NCBI GenBank assembly: GCA_028278645.1
Contig: JANQDZ010000088.1
Location: 1 to 47,648, forward strand
Direction of reading: 5' to 3'
DNA from: Longimicrobiales bacterium
Lineage (GTDB): Bacteria; Gemmatimonadota; Gemmatimonadetes; Longimicrobiales; Gaopeijiaceae
Length of the DNA stretch: 47,648 nucleotides
The number at the start of each line of letters is the position of its first letter. Position 1 is the first letter of the stretch. The notes below the pieces were generated by a model. The model made no database searches. It had not been told where the DNA came from and saw only the letters and a program-made list of their open reading frames with translations. The position numbers and the translations under genes are program-made. Shown here in pieces: positions 31,816-40,825 of the stretch.

Positions 31816-33276
31816 CTAATACGCCTTCGCGAAGACCACTTCCATCTTGGCGTCGCCTCCCCCTACGCACCTCCGGGGGGGTTCGCCCGTCTTGAACTCT
31901 TGGTCGGGGATGACGCGAATGGTGGCTTTGGTCTTTTCTTTGACCATGTCCTCTACCGCCGGATCACCGTTCCAACCGGCGTACACCAAGCCGCCGTCAC
32001 CCTCCATGATCTCCTGAAGTTCCGCTAGCGTGTTCACACCCCGGTGAGAGTTGGCTTCGCGACGTTCCCGAGCAGCGTTGAGAAGGTTGGCCTGGAAGAG
32101 CTCGAGACGGTCCGACATACCCCCCACAGCCTCCGACTCGAGCAGGAATTCCTTGCGTTCTTCATCCCCGAAGGTCTTCCTCCTGACCAGGACGGCCTGT
32201 TCGTTGGCCAGGTCCTTGGGACCGATCTCCAGGCGGAAGGGTACCCCTTTCCTCTCCCATTCCCAGAACTTCGCCCCCGGGGACATGTGGTCCCGCGCGT
32301 CCACTCTCACACGAACGCCGTCGTGTTTCAGCTGGGCAGCCAGTTGGTCGGCCTTCTCCTTCACCGCCACCCTCTCCTCTTCTTTTCTGGAGATGGGGAC
32401 GATAACCACCTGGGTCGGTGCCAGCCGCGGCGGCACAATGATGCCGACGTCGTCGCCGTGGGTCATGACCATACCACCTACCAGGCGCGTGCTCACCCCC
32501 CAGGAGGTATTCCACGCATACTCCTCCTGGCCGGCCTCAGACTGAAACTTCAGGTCGAACTGCTTGGAGAAGTTCTGCCCCAGGAAGTGGGACGTCCCCG
32601 CTTGAAGCGCCTTGTTGTCCTGCATCAGCGCCTCGCACGCCAGGCTATGGACCGCGCCGGCGAATTTTTCGGACTCGGATTTAAATCCCGTAACCGGGGG
32701 CATGGCCACCCAGTCTTCCATGAAGGTCCGATAGACGCCCAACATCTGTAGGGTTTCGGCCTGGGCCTCCTCGGCGGTGGCGTGGGCTGTGTGTCCTTCC
32801 TGCCAGAGGAACTCGGCCGTGCGCAGGAACAAACGCGTCCGGAGTTCCCACCGCATGACGTTGGACCACTGGTTCATGAGAATTGGGAGGTCCCGATAGC
32901 TCTGAACCCACTTGGCGTACATGTGGTAGATGATGGTTTCCGACGTCGGGCGTATGGCCAGAGGCTCCTCCAGCTCTTTCCCACCAGCCTGGGTTACCAC
33001 CGCCAACTCCGGCGCGAACCCCTCCACATGCTCCTTTTCACGCTCGATGAAGCTCATTGGGATGAGGAGCGGGAAATAAGCGTTTTCGTGGCCAGTGTCC
33101 TTAAAAAGGCCATCCAGGCCCTTCTGCATATTCTCCCAAATGCCGTACCCCCAGGGTCGGATGACCATGCTCCCGCGGACAGGGGAGTAGTCGGCCAATT
33201 CCGCTCCCTGTACCACCTCGTTATACCAGGCGCTGAAGTCATCACCCCGCGGGGTCAGCCCTTTGTTGTCAGCCAT
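31816..33276 (-). CDS. proS: Prolyl-tRNA synthetase (short, archaeal/eukaryote-type)
   Basis: This class IIa synthetase of 486 residues charges tRNA(Pro). It is the short ProS form without the bacterial editing insert: motif 2 is MRWELRTRLFLRTAEFLWQEGHTAHAT, and motif 3 is WGVSTRLVGGMVMTHGDD. The anticodon-binding domain (PTQVVIVPIS) and a C-terminal zinc-like domain end in FAKAY, a terminal tyrosine typical of this type. It overlaps the small membrane protein gene by eight bases and is followed by lysA. The ATG at 33276 is secure because it matches the family start. Confidence 0.95.
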   Translation of the reverse strand: MADNKGLTPRGDDFSAWYNEVVQGAELADYSPVRGSMVIRPWGYGIWENMQKGLDGLFKDTGHENAYFPLLIPMSFIEREKEHVEGFAPELAVVTQAGGKELEEPLAIRPTSETIIYHMYAKWVQSYRDLPILMNQWSNVMRWELRTRLFLRTAEFLWQEGHTAHATAEEAQAETLQMLGVYRTFMEDWVAMPPVTGFKSESEKFAGAVHSLACEALMQDNKALQAGTSHFLGQNFSKQFDLKFQSEAGQEEYAWNTSWGVSTRLVGGMVMTHGDDVGIIVPPRLAPTQVVIVPISRKEEERVAVKEKADQLAAQLKHDGVRVRVDARDHMSPGAKFWEWERKGVPFRLEIGPKDLANEQAVLVRRKTFGDEERKEFLLESEAVGGMSDRLELFQANLLNAARERREANSHRGVNTLAELQEIMEGDGGLVYAGWNGDPAVEDMVKEKTKATIRVIPDQEFKTGEPPRRCVGGGDAKMEVVFAKAY

Positions 33277-33589
33277 TAGGATCTTTCGGTTCCGATTTCA
33301 GTTCTGGAGGGGATCCCTTACCCCTCTTCCGAAGCTCACGAAGATAAACGAATCCCCCTGGAATAATGAAGAGAAGGATGGCGCCAGCTGCCCAAACCGC
33401 CCGGAAGGACATTTCCAGCAGCGGAGCCAACACCCAGGCGACCAGGGCGCCGCCAGCCAGGGCCAGGATCAGGGCGAAAAAAAGGATGAGGTACTCGAGG
33501 ACATCCAACCGCCGCATGACCCAAGTCACGGCTTCCCGTGCCGCCTCGGCTTTTTCCTCGACCTCATCCCTCTTCTTCTTAGCCCTCAT
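33269..33589 (-). CDS. Small membrane protein, unknown
   Basis: This 106-residue protein has a charged N-terminal helix (RAKKKRDEVEEKAEAARE), two transmembrane helices (about residues 31-54 and 64-82) and a basic proline-containing tail. It overlaps the hisS stop by 11 bases and proS by eight bases, so it is part of the same translationally coupled run. I do not recognise the family. The tight overlaps and the plausible topology support a real gene. Confidence 0.7.
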   Translation of the reverse strand: MRAKKKRDEVEEKAEAAREAVTWVMRRLDVLEYLILFFALILALAGGALVAWVLAPLLEMSFRAVWAAGAILLFIIPGGFVYLRELRKRGKGSPPELKSEPKDPNG

Positions 33590-34895
33590 TCCCTTCCAAA
33601 CCTTCTCCCGCCTTCAGGACCTGGAGGGCCACCTCCGCCTCCGTCCCGGAGGCCATGTCGCGTACCACCGCCACTCCCCTCTTCACTTCGTCGGGGCCCA
33701 GGATGATCACCCACCTTGCGCCCTCCGTCGATGCCGAGGAGAACTGTTTCTTCACCGACTGGGAACGAAGCGAATAGAGGACCCTCCGGCCCTTTTCCCG
33801 GTGGACCCGAGCCAGCTCATGAACCAGGGGACGCAATTCGGGAGAGATGCTGACCAGATAAAGATCCGCATCCCGGGAGACGTCGGGGAGGAGGCCCCGG
33901 TCGGTGAGGAGCTCCGTGAGGACAACGTCCCCCATGCCAAAGCCGGTGGCCGGGAGGGGTTCTCCGCCTACCAGCTCCAACAGCCGGTCATAACGGCCTC
34001 CGCCACAAATAGCCCTGAATTCCCGATCCCGGTCGAAGATCTCGAAGACAATTCCGGTATAGTAGGCCAAGCCCCGGACAATCCTCAGATCGAACTGGAT
34101 GAAATCGCCCAGTCCCAGCCGTCGGAGGACCTCCTGGTAGTCCCGCATATCCGTCAGGGCTTCCGCCACTCCCGGATCCTGGCCGAAAAGGCGGTGAACG
34201 TCCTCTAACCCACCGGTTCCCACCAAACTCAGGAAGTCTTCTGCCTTGGCCCCGCTCATACCACATCCGTCACGAAGCCGGAGGAGGCTCTTCCCTCGTT
34301 CTTCCCGCTCCACCTTGTCGACGACCTCGAACGCCTCCGGATGCGCCTCAGGGGACACACCCAGAGAGGTGAGGATGGCAGTCAACAGTCGGCGATCGGA
34401 GACCCTCGCAACGATATCATCCTGGCTCAAACCCAGATCCCTCAAGGCGTCCAAGGCCACCGCCAGAATCTCGGCGTCGGCGCCGACTCCTGCCTCCCCT
34501 ACGATGTCCACGTTCCACTGGAAATGCTCTCGGAGGCGGCCTCGTTGCTGCCGCTCGTATCGGAAGAGCTGGGGAAGCGTGAACCAGCGGATGGGTTTCG
34601 GCATGGCCCGACTTCGCTCACCGAGGATTCGAGCCAGTGACGGGGTCATTTCGGGCCGAAGGGTAATCTCCCGCCCGCCCTTGTCCTCGAAGGCATAAAG
34701 CTGCCCGACGATCTCCTCACCGCTCTTTTCGGTATAGAGCTCGAGGGCTTCGAGGGGCGGCCCGTCGTACTCCTGGAAGCCATAACGGCGAGAGATCCGC
34801 CGCCAACTCTCAAAGACATGGGACCGGATCTGGAGCTCCTCGGGAGGGAAGTCCCGGAACCCCGGAAGTCTCGCAAACGCTTTGTCTTTTGCCAT
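33579..34895 (-). CDS. hisS: Histidyl-tRNA synthetase
   Basis: HisS charges tRNA(His). The 438-residue class IIa enzyme shows motif 1 (LPGFRDFPPEE, REITLRPEMTPSLAR), motif 2 (FRYERQQRGRLREHFQWNVDIVG) and the histidine-specific loop VRGLAYYTGIVFE, followed by AICGGGRYDRL. The C-terminal anticodon-binding domain is present (DLYLVSISPELRPLVHELARV). GLAYYTG marks a true HisS rather than HisZ. The ATG at 34895 is the family start; the frame stays open upstream through the folC end, so longer starts are rejected. The upstream stop of folC is at 34979. Confidence 0.95.
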   Translation of the reverse strand: MAKDKAFARLPGFRDFPPEELQIRSHVFESWRRISRRYGFQEYDGPPLEALELYTEKSGEEIVGQLYAFEDKGGREITLRPEMTPSLARILGERSRAMPKPIRWFTLPQLFRYERQQRGRLREHFQWNVDIVGEAGVGADAEILAVALDALRDLGLSQDDIVARVSDRRLLTAILTSLGVSPEAHPEAFEVVDKVEREERGKSLLRLRDGCGMSGAKAEDFLSLVGTGGLEDVHRLFGQDPGVAEALTDMRDYQEVLRRLGLGDFIQFDLRIVRGLAYYTGIVFEIFDRDREFRAICGGGRYDRLLELVGGEPLPATGFGMGDVVLTELLTDRGLLPDVSRDADLYLVSISPELRPLVHELARVHREKGRRVLYSLRSQSVKKQFSSASTEGARWVIILGPDEVKRGVAVVRDMASGTEAEVALQVLKAGEGLEGNEG

Positions 34896-34978
34896 GGCGG
34901 CGAATCTACCCAGGGGGCGTTTGCAGGGGAACCCCCGAGGGGGTCGGTCAGGAGCGGAAAAAACGGACTCCCGGCTGG

Positions 34979-36325
34979 TCAGTCCGGACCGTAGGGGAGG
35001 AGTCCCAGGACATTCATTGCGTCCCCAACCGTATGGTGGGACCCCGTCACGACTACGGTTCCCCCCTTCCCTGCCACCGAACGCGCCATGTCCATCGCTT
35101 CCTGGAAATCTGGAAGGATGTGCAGGTTCGGTCGTGGTTTCACCGCCCCGGCTGCTTTCAAGGGGTCCCACCTCCGATCCGGAGGTACCGTGGGCGGTTG
35201 GGTGAGGACCGCTTCCGGGGCCATGGTGAAGAGGGGAGGTAACATAGACCGCCAGTCTTTGTCGCCCTGGATGCCCACGAGGAGGATCATGGGTTCCGGG
35301 AGGGCCAGGCGCCGAAGGCTGGTGGCCAACGCCCTGACACCCGCCACGTTGTGGGCAACGTCGAAAACCCAGAGGCCCCGAGGACCCTGGTGGATCTGGA
35401 GTCGCCCGGGCCACCGGACGCCGGCAACACCCCTTCGGATGGCTTCCTTGGTCGGGCGTAGACGCTCCGGAAGGAGCTCGAGACTCCGGATGGCCAAAGC
35501 CGCGTTCGCCGCCTGATGTCGCCCCGGGAGGGGTGAAGTCAGCGATAGGCCCCCCCACGTTTCTGTCTCCAGCCGGAATGAGTTCCCGTCCGGGGCCACC
35601 TCGAGGTCTCTTATGTCCTCGACCGGATTAATGGCGCTAAAAGGTGCTCCCGCCTCGAGAGCCTTGAGCCGGAATATCTCCCTGAGGGCGGCGTCCCGTT
35701 CCGCCGTGATGACCGGTACCCCGGCCTTGATGATTCCGGCTTTTTCCCCTGCGATCTCCTCCAACGTGTACCCGAGGTACTCGGCGTGGTCCAGGGCGAC
35801 GTTGGTTATGGCCGTGACCTGAGGAGTGATCACGTTGGTGGAATCCAAGCGGCCGCCCAACCCCACCTCTACCAACCCTACCTCGATACCCACTTTCGAA
35901 AACAGCTGAAAAGCGAGAACCGTGGCCGCTTCGAAGAATGTCAGTCCCAGACGGGCGATGCTTTCACGCAGCTCAGCGGCCGTCTCGAGGAGCACATCGG
36001 CAGGAATCGGCTTTCCGTTGATCTGAAAGCGTTCGCGAAAAGAACAGAGGTGGGGGGAAGTGTACAGGCCAACCTTGCGCCCGTCTTCCTTGAGGATCTG
36101 AGCCCAAACAGCGGCCAGGGACCCCTTTCCGTTCGTGCCTCCGACATGAAGCGTTGGATAAGCTGCTTCGGGATTCCCCCACTCTTGGAGGAGATTCTCG
36201 GTGCGCTCGAGACCCCAAGCGACCCCCACCGGGAGAGGCGGGAAGACGTCGTCGAGGGAGATATCGCCTCCGCCCTGGAGCACTCCACCCTTGCCCGAGA
36301 ACGCGGAATCGGGCGGTGCCTTCAC
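34979..36325 (-). CDS. folC: Bifunctional folylpolyglutamate/dihydrofolate synthase
   Basis: FolC adds glutamate to dihydropteroate and folates. The Mur-ligase-like protein has 448 residues: P-loop GGTNGKGSLAAV, the TSPHLCSFRERFQING loop, VGLVEVGLGGRLDSTNV, ITNVALDHAEYLG, the SPLPGRHQAANAALA segment and DVAHNVAG. The GTG at 36325 forms a GTGA overlap with the accD stop; a GTG at 36346 would add seven residues. accD and folC are neighbours in many bacteria. hisS follows after 83 bases. Confidence 0.94.
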   Translation of the reverse strand: MKAPPDSAFSGKGGVLQGGGDISLDDVFPPLPVGVAWGLERTENLLQEWGNPEAAYPTLHVGGTNGKGSLAAVWAQILKEDGRKVGLYTSPHLCSFRERFQINGKPIPADVLLETAAELRESIARLGLTFFEAATVLAFQLFSKVGIEVGLVEVGLGGRLDSTNVITPQVTAITNVALDHAEYLGYTLEEIAGEKAGIIKAGVPVITAERDAALREIFRLKALEAGAPFSAINPVEDIRDLEVAPDGNSFRLETETWGGLSLTSPLPGRHQAANAALAIRSLELLPERLRPTKEAIRRGVAGVRWPGRLQIHQGPRGLWVFDVAHNVAGVRALATSLRRLALPEPMILLVGIQGDKDWRSMLPPLFTMAPEAVLTQPPTVPPDRRWDPLKAAGAVKPRPNLHILPDFQEAMDMARSVAGKGGTVVVTGSHHTVGDAMNVLGLLPYGPD

Positions 36326-37176
36326 TCTTCTATCCAGCCCGCCCACATGTGTCTGAGAAGGCTCGCGATAGTCCCTTTTAACTCTCGGCGGTCCACCACT
36401 TTGTCGATCATTCCGTGGTCGAGTAGGAACTCCGACCGCTGGAATCCCTCCGGAAGGCCCTGTTTGATGGTCTCCTCAATGACGCGAGGACCGGCGAAGC
36501 CGATGAGGGCTTTGGGCTCGGCCAGATTCACGTCCCCTAACATGGCGAAGGAAGCGGTGGTGCCCCCGGTGGTGGGATCGGTGAGGACAGAGATGAATGG
36601 CAGGCCCTCGTCGTGTATACGCGCCAGGACCGACGAGGTTTTGGCGAGCTGCATCAGGGAGTAGATCCCCTCCTGCATCCGGGCACCGCCAGAGGCGCTG
36701 ACAATGATCAACGGGCATTGAAGCTCCAGGGCCCTTCGCCCAATCCGGGCCACCTTCTCTCCCACCACCGAACCCATGGACCCACCCAGGAACCTGAAGT
36801 CCATAATTCCGATGCAGACAGGAATCCCGTCCAGGGTTCCCTCCCCCACCACAACGCCATCCCGGGTACCGAGCTTCGCCTCCGCAGCTTCCAACCGAGC
36901 AGGGTAGGGTTTGAGGTCTTCGAACTCCAGCGGGTCTCTGCTCCTCAGAGCCTCATCGCTCTCCTGGAACGTCCCTGAGTCGAGAAGGAGGCCTAGGTAG
37001 AGGTCGGGAGAAACCCGGAAATGGAAACCGCATTCCGGACACACCTGGGCGTTCTGCGCCAGCCGCTCCCCATAAACAATCTCCCCACAACCCTTGCATT
37101 TATTGAATACGTCCGACGGGAGGTCCCGCTTGTCAGTGGATTTCAGGGGTTGTTTGGGCTTCCGAAACCAGGCCAT
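36322..37176 (-). CDS. accD: Acetyl-CoA carboxylase carboxyltransferase subunit beta
   Basis: AccD is the beta subunit of the carboxyltransferase that makes malonyl-CoA for fatty acid synthesis. The 284-residue protein has the four-cysteine zinc finger at C27, C30, C46 and C49 (CKGCGEIVYGERLAQNAQVCPEC) and the crotonase-like core. The core includes GGSMGSVVGEKVARIGRRAL, SASGGARMQEG and LTDPTTGGTTASFAMLGD. GPRVIEETIKQGLPEGFQRSEFL is also typical. The accA gene is not in the window. It sits between rodA (43 bases upstream) and folC (coupled). Confidence 0.96.
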   Translation of the reverse strand: MAWFRKPKQPLKSTDKRDLPSDVFNKCKGCGEIVYGERLAQNAQVCPECGFHFRVSPDLYLGLLLDSGTFQESDEALRSRDPLEFEDLKPYPARLEAAEAKLGTRDGVVVGEGTLDGIPVCIGIMDFRFLGGSMGSVVGEKVARIGRRALELQCPLIIVSASGGARMQEGIYSLMQLAKTSSVLARIHDEGLPFISVLTDPTTGGTTASFAMLGDVNLAEPKALIGFAGPRVIEETIKQGLPEGFQRSEFLLDHGMIDKVVDRRELKGTIASLLRHMWAGWIEE

Positions 37177-37219
37177 CCAATGCCCTTTCGTCGGGAGGGG
37201 CCGACATTACCGACCGCCC

Positions 37220-38455
37220 TCAGGTGTCCTGTGAAACCCGCACTGCCAACGCCAAAGCGACCCAGGACATCAGGAGGAAGGACCCTCCATAACTCACAAA
37301 TGGAAGCGGGATGCCCGTGATGGGAACCAAACCGACGGTCATCCCGATGTTTACGAAAACATGCGTGATCCAGGCTCCGAAGATACCGAAGATGACAAGA
37401 CCGGCAAAGGGATCTGTGACCTTAGCGGCGAGCTGGACCAAGCGAACCAAAATGAAGCCAAAAGCAAGAATCACCAGGGATGTCCCCAAAAACCCGAGTT
37501 CCTCCCCGATGACGCTGAAGATGAAGTCCGTGTGTTGTTCGGGCAGGAAGTCCAGACGCTTCTGGGGCCCGGCTGTGAAACCTTTCCCGGTGAGTCCCCC
37601 ACTTCCGATAGCCACCTTGGATTGAATGATCTGCCATCCGGCTCCCTGGGGATCGACGGTCTGATCGAGGAAAACCAGGAGGCGGTTTTTCTGGTAGTCG
37701 GCTAGCGACCGCCAGAGCGGAAGGGCAATGGTACCAGCCGCCAGATTGGCCAGAACCACAGCCACCGATTCCACCAGGTAGAGCCTGTACCGGTAGAAGA
37801 AGAGGGAGAAGGTCAGGAGGATGATATAGCCGGACCAAACCCAGATATCGTAACTGAGAATCAGGCCCAATCCGGGGCTGGCCAATAGGACCAGGAGAGG
37901 GATGGGTGTTCCGCCCCAGTATAGCATGGTGAAGAGGATTCCGATGAAAGCCAGGGCGGTTCCAAGGTCGGGCTGGAGGACCACCAGAGCCAGGGGGAGT
38001 CCTATCAGGGCGACCGGCGGGAAAAGCTCCCTAAGGTATTGGAAGGCCTCCCGACGAGTGGATAGGAGGCGTGCCACGGCCAGGATCGTGGCGATTTTGG
38101 CCACTTCGGCTGGCTGGAAGCGGAACCCGGCGATGGAGATCCAGCTTTTAACACCGGCAGCGGTCCCTGCTCCAGTCCCGATGACCAGGGTAGCCATCAG
38201 GACCAGGATCCCTCCGACATAAGCGGGGAGAGCGGCCCACTCGATCCACCGGGAGGGAACCGACCCCAGTACTGTAAATGCCAACAGTCCCAGGACCAGC
38301 CACTGCGCCTGTCGTTGCCAGATGTCCTCGGTGACGGGGCTGGGAAGGTTCAGCACCCCGGCCGAGTAGATCATGGCCACGCCGAACACGGAGAGAGCGA
38401 GGACCGTGAAGACCAGAGCAGGTGTCGTGGCCCATGCTCGGAGAAGCCTGATCAT
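37220..38455 (-). CDS. rodA: Peptidoglycan glycosyltransferase RodA
   Basis: RodA is the SEDS-family polymerase of the elongasome, working with PBP2 on lateral wall growth. The 411-residue protein has about ten transmembrane helices. Conserved SEDS segments are GVKSWISIAGFRFQPAEVAKI, VLQPDLGTALAF, the IAIGSGGLTGKGF loop with FLPEQHTDFIFSVIGEELGFLG, and the end VPITGIPLPFVSYGGS. The ATG at 38455 lies 13 bases after the mrdA stop; a GTG at 38482 is an alternative. It belongs to the mreBCD-mrdA-rodA cluster. Confidence 0.95.
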   Translation of the reverse strand: MIRLLRAWATTPALVFTVLALSVFGVAMIYSAGVLNLPSPVTEDIWQRQAQWLVLGLLAFTVLGSVPSRWIEWAALPAYVGGILVLMATLVIGTGAGTAAGVKSWISIAGFRFQPAEVAKIATILAVARLLSTRREAFQYLRELFPPVALIGLPLALVVLQPDLGTALAFIGILFTMLYWGGTPIPLLVLLASPGLGLILSYDIWVWSGYIILLTFSLFFYRYRLYLVESVAVVLANLAAGTIALPLWRSLADYQKNRLLVFLDQTVDPQGAGWQIIQSKVAIGSGGLTGKGFTAGPQKRLDFLPEQHTDFIFSVIGEELGFLGTSLVILAFGFILVRLVQLAAKVTDPFAGLVIFGIFGAWITHVFVNIGMTVGLVPITGIPLPFVSYGGSFLLMSWVALALAVRVSQDT

Positions 38456-38468
38456 AGAGCGGCCCCAC

Positions 38469-40349
38469 TCACTCCCCGCCACCGGCGCCGCCTGCCTCGG
38501 CAGGAACCGGCTCGGCCCATGGGGCGGGGGTCCCGGTCATCCAATGCTCGGTGAGCGTTTGGATGCTGTCGATGGGAATCCCGTATTTCTTTCTAAGAAA
38601 GAAGTCGGCGGTCTTGGCCATGATGGGCGCCGCCACCCGGGATCCGCTCTCGCCGAACTCCACGAAAACCACCACCACGATCTCCGGATCGGACCCCCTG
38701 GGCCCGGCCATGCCGGCGAACCAGGCATGGTCGGGGTTTCCGTCGTTCTGGACCGTTCCGGTCTTCCCCATGAGGTCCCAATGTTCCAGGGATGACCCAT
38801 ACGCCGTGCCTCCCGGCTGGACCACGGCCCGGATTCCCTCCCTCATGATCTCCAGCGCCTCCTGGGAGAGGTCGAGGGTCCACCCCCCCTCGGGAGGCTC
38901 CTCCGTCTTCAAGAGTCGAGGCGGCGGGGCCGATCCATCCCGGGCAATGGCCAGATAGAACTGGGCCATCTTCAGGGGTGTCTGGTCGATGGGTCCCTGG
39001 CCGATGGACAGGTTGAGGGTTTCCCCCTCCCGGGGCCGATACCCGTACACCCGCTGCCAGTAGGTAGTGTCAGGAAACGTCCCCCGTGCCTCGGACGGAA
39101 GGTCGATCCCACATCGCTCGTTGAACCCGAGGCGGGCCCCCTCGTCCAGGAAACGTCGGAGCCCGATACGCGCAGCCACCTGGTAGAAGTACACGTCACA
39201 GGAGCCCTGGAGGGCTTTCAGTAGATCCACGTCTCCGTGACCTTCCCGTTCCCAGCAATGCCAAACCCTGTTCCCGAAGGGCATCCCGCCGGTGCAGGGG
39301 ATGGGCATGATCTCGTCTGCCTCGATTAGACCGAGATCCAGGGCCATGGCCGCCGTGGCCAGCTTAAAGGTGGAGCCCGGGGCGTAGGTGCCCTGAACGG
39401 ACCGGTTGTAGAGGGGAAGATCCGGGTCCTCCACCAGCGACGCCCATTCCGCCCCCCCGATCCCGCCGACGAAGGCGTTCGGATCGAAGCTGGGGGCAGA
39501 GTAGAGGGCCAGGACTCCACCGTCGTCCACGTTCAGGGCCACCACGGCCCCTCGCAGGGTGTCCGGGAAGATGTCGTGGACCCATTCCTGGAGCTCCAGG
39601 TCGATGTTCAGCCGAATGTCCAATCCGGCCCTGGCCGTGTCCCCCGGGAATCCGTCCAGGGAGCCGACGATCCGTCCGAGGACGTCCACTTCCACATATC
39701 TGAATCCGGCCTTCCCCTGGAGGAGCCCCTCGTACTGCCTTTCGATCCCGTCCTTTCCCACGATGGCCCCCGGTACGTAGCGACCCAGGGAGTCCTGCGC
39801 GAACTCCGGTTCGTCCAGCTCCTCCTGGGTGACCTCCCCCAGATAGCCGAGGATGTGGCCCACGGCCTCCCCGGCCAGGTACCGGCGCCGTGGCCTTCGT
39901 TCCAGATAGAGGCCCGGGAACTCCCCCTTCCTCTCCTCTAAGGCCGCCACCTCGTCGAACGGGGCGTTCACTTTTACGGTCAGGGGTTGCCGTGGGTAAG
40001 TCCGGGCCGTCTCCATCAAGCGCTCGACGCGCCCGTCAGTGAGGCCCAAGTGGGGCCTGAGGCTTTCGATGCGGGACCGAATGGAATCCCGACTTCCGGG
40101 CAAAAGGACCACAGCCCATCCGGGTACGTTGTCAGCGATCAGACTGTCGTTCCGATCGAAGATGGTGCCCCGGGGGGCCGGAACGATGAGCTGTCGCAGG
40201 GGGTTGCTCTCGGCCTGCAGTTCCCACGTGGTTTTTCGGAGGACCTGGGCCCGAAAAAACGCCACCATGAGGAGGCCCATGAGAACCACCACCAAAGCAG
40301 TCCCACCTTGGGCTCGCCTCCTCCGGGAAAGGGGGTGGTCGAGCCTCAT
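38469..40349 (-). CDS. mrdA: Penicillin-binding protein 2 (MrdA)
   Basis: PBP2 is the elongasome transpeptidase. The 626-residue protein has a basic cytoplasmic tip, one transmembrane helix (about residues 17-33), the dimerisation domain (PAPRGTIFDRND to EFPGLYLERRPRRRYLAGEAVGHILGY) and the transpeptidase domain. Its active site is S326 in STFK (326-329), with SCD in QGSCDVYFYQ and KTGT in MGKTGTVQN. The ATG forms an ATGA overlap with the mreD stop (40346-40349). The C-terminus is a low-complexity PAEAGGAGGGE tail. Partners mreD and rodA are adjacent. Confidence 0.96.
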   Translation of the reverse strand: MRLDHPLSRRRRAQGGTALVVVLMGLLMVAFFRAQVLRKTTWELQAESNPLRQLIVPAPRGTIFDRNDSLIADNVPGWAVVLLPGSRDSIRSRIESLRPHLGLTDGRVERLMETARTYPRQPLTVKVNAPFDEVAALEERKGEFPGLYLERRPRRRYLAGEAVGHILGYLGEVTQEELDEPEFAQDSLGRYVPGAIVGKDGIERQYEGLLQGKAGFRYVEVDVLGRIVGSLDGFPGDTARAGLDIRLNIDLELQEWVHDIFPDTLRGAVVALNVDDGGVLALYSAPSFDPNAFVGGIGGAEWASLVEDPDLPLYNRSVQGTYAPGSTFKLATAAMALDLGLIEADEIMPIPCTGGMPFGNRVWHCWEREGHGDVDLLKALQGSCDVYFYQVAARIGLRRFLDEGARLGFNERCGIDLPSEARGTFPDTTYWQRVYGYRPREGETLNLSIGQGPIDQTPLKMAQFYLAIARDGSAPPPRLLKTEEPPEGGWTLDLSQEALEIMREGIRAVVQPGGTAYGSSLEHWDLMGKTGTVQNDGNPDHAWFAGMAGPRGSDPEIVVVVFVEFGESGSRVAAPIMAKTADFFLRKKYGIPIDSIQTLTEHWMTGTPAPWAEPVPAEAGGAGGGE

Positions 40350-40825
40350 CGGATCGGCCGGGTGCCACCCAGCAGGAAGACCATCAGGGTGCCCAGAGCG
40401 GCCACGTAAAGAGCGCCCAGCCCACCGTCCACCAGGACACCGGCCACGAACGGCTCCCTCACGGTTTCACCGGCCACGATCCAGTACATCACATCCCGAA
40501 CCAGCTTCCCACCGAAGAAGTAGACGAAGAAAAAACGGAGTGAGTCACCAACGAACAGGTCTCGCGTCCTGGCACCAAGAATCCCCACCACTGTGAGGGC
40601 CAGGGTGTTTGCACCGAAGGCGAGAACTGAAAACGCATCTTCCAGGATCCCGAATAGGAAGCCCAGGGCCCCGGCCAGGCCCATTCCTGAGACCCGGGCC
40701 CCCAGAAGCACGGCAAGGGTCAGGAAATCCGGGGCCGCTCCCTCGATCTCGAGGCCTACATGGAGAAGGAAGTGGAGAATGGCCAGGAGAGGAACGAAGA
40801 CCCCAAGAACGCTTTTTCTGGTCAC
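40346..40825 (-). CDS. mreD: Rod shape-determining protein MreD
   Basis: This 159-residue integral membrane protein is part of the MreBCD elongasome. Five hydrophobic segments are visible. The pattern PDFLTLAVLLGARVSGMGLAGALGFLFGILEDAFS is typical of MreD. The GTG at 40825 overlaps the mreC stop as GTGA (40822-40825), and the end overlaps mrdA as ATGA, so translation is coupled in both directions. Sequence identity among MreD proteins is low, so position in the cluster is the main support. Confidence 0.9.
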   Translation of the reverse strand: MTRKSVLGVFVPLLAILHFLLHVGLEIEGAAPDFLTLAVLLGARVSGMGLAGALGFLFGILEDAFSVLAFGANTLALTVVGILGARTRDLFVGDSLRFFFVYFFGGKLVRDVMYWIVAGETVREPFVAGVLVDGGLGALYVAALGTLMVFLLGGTRPIR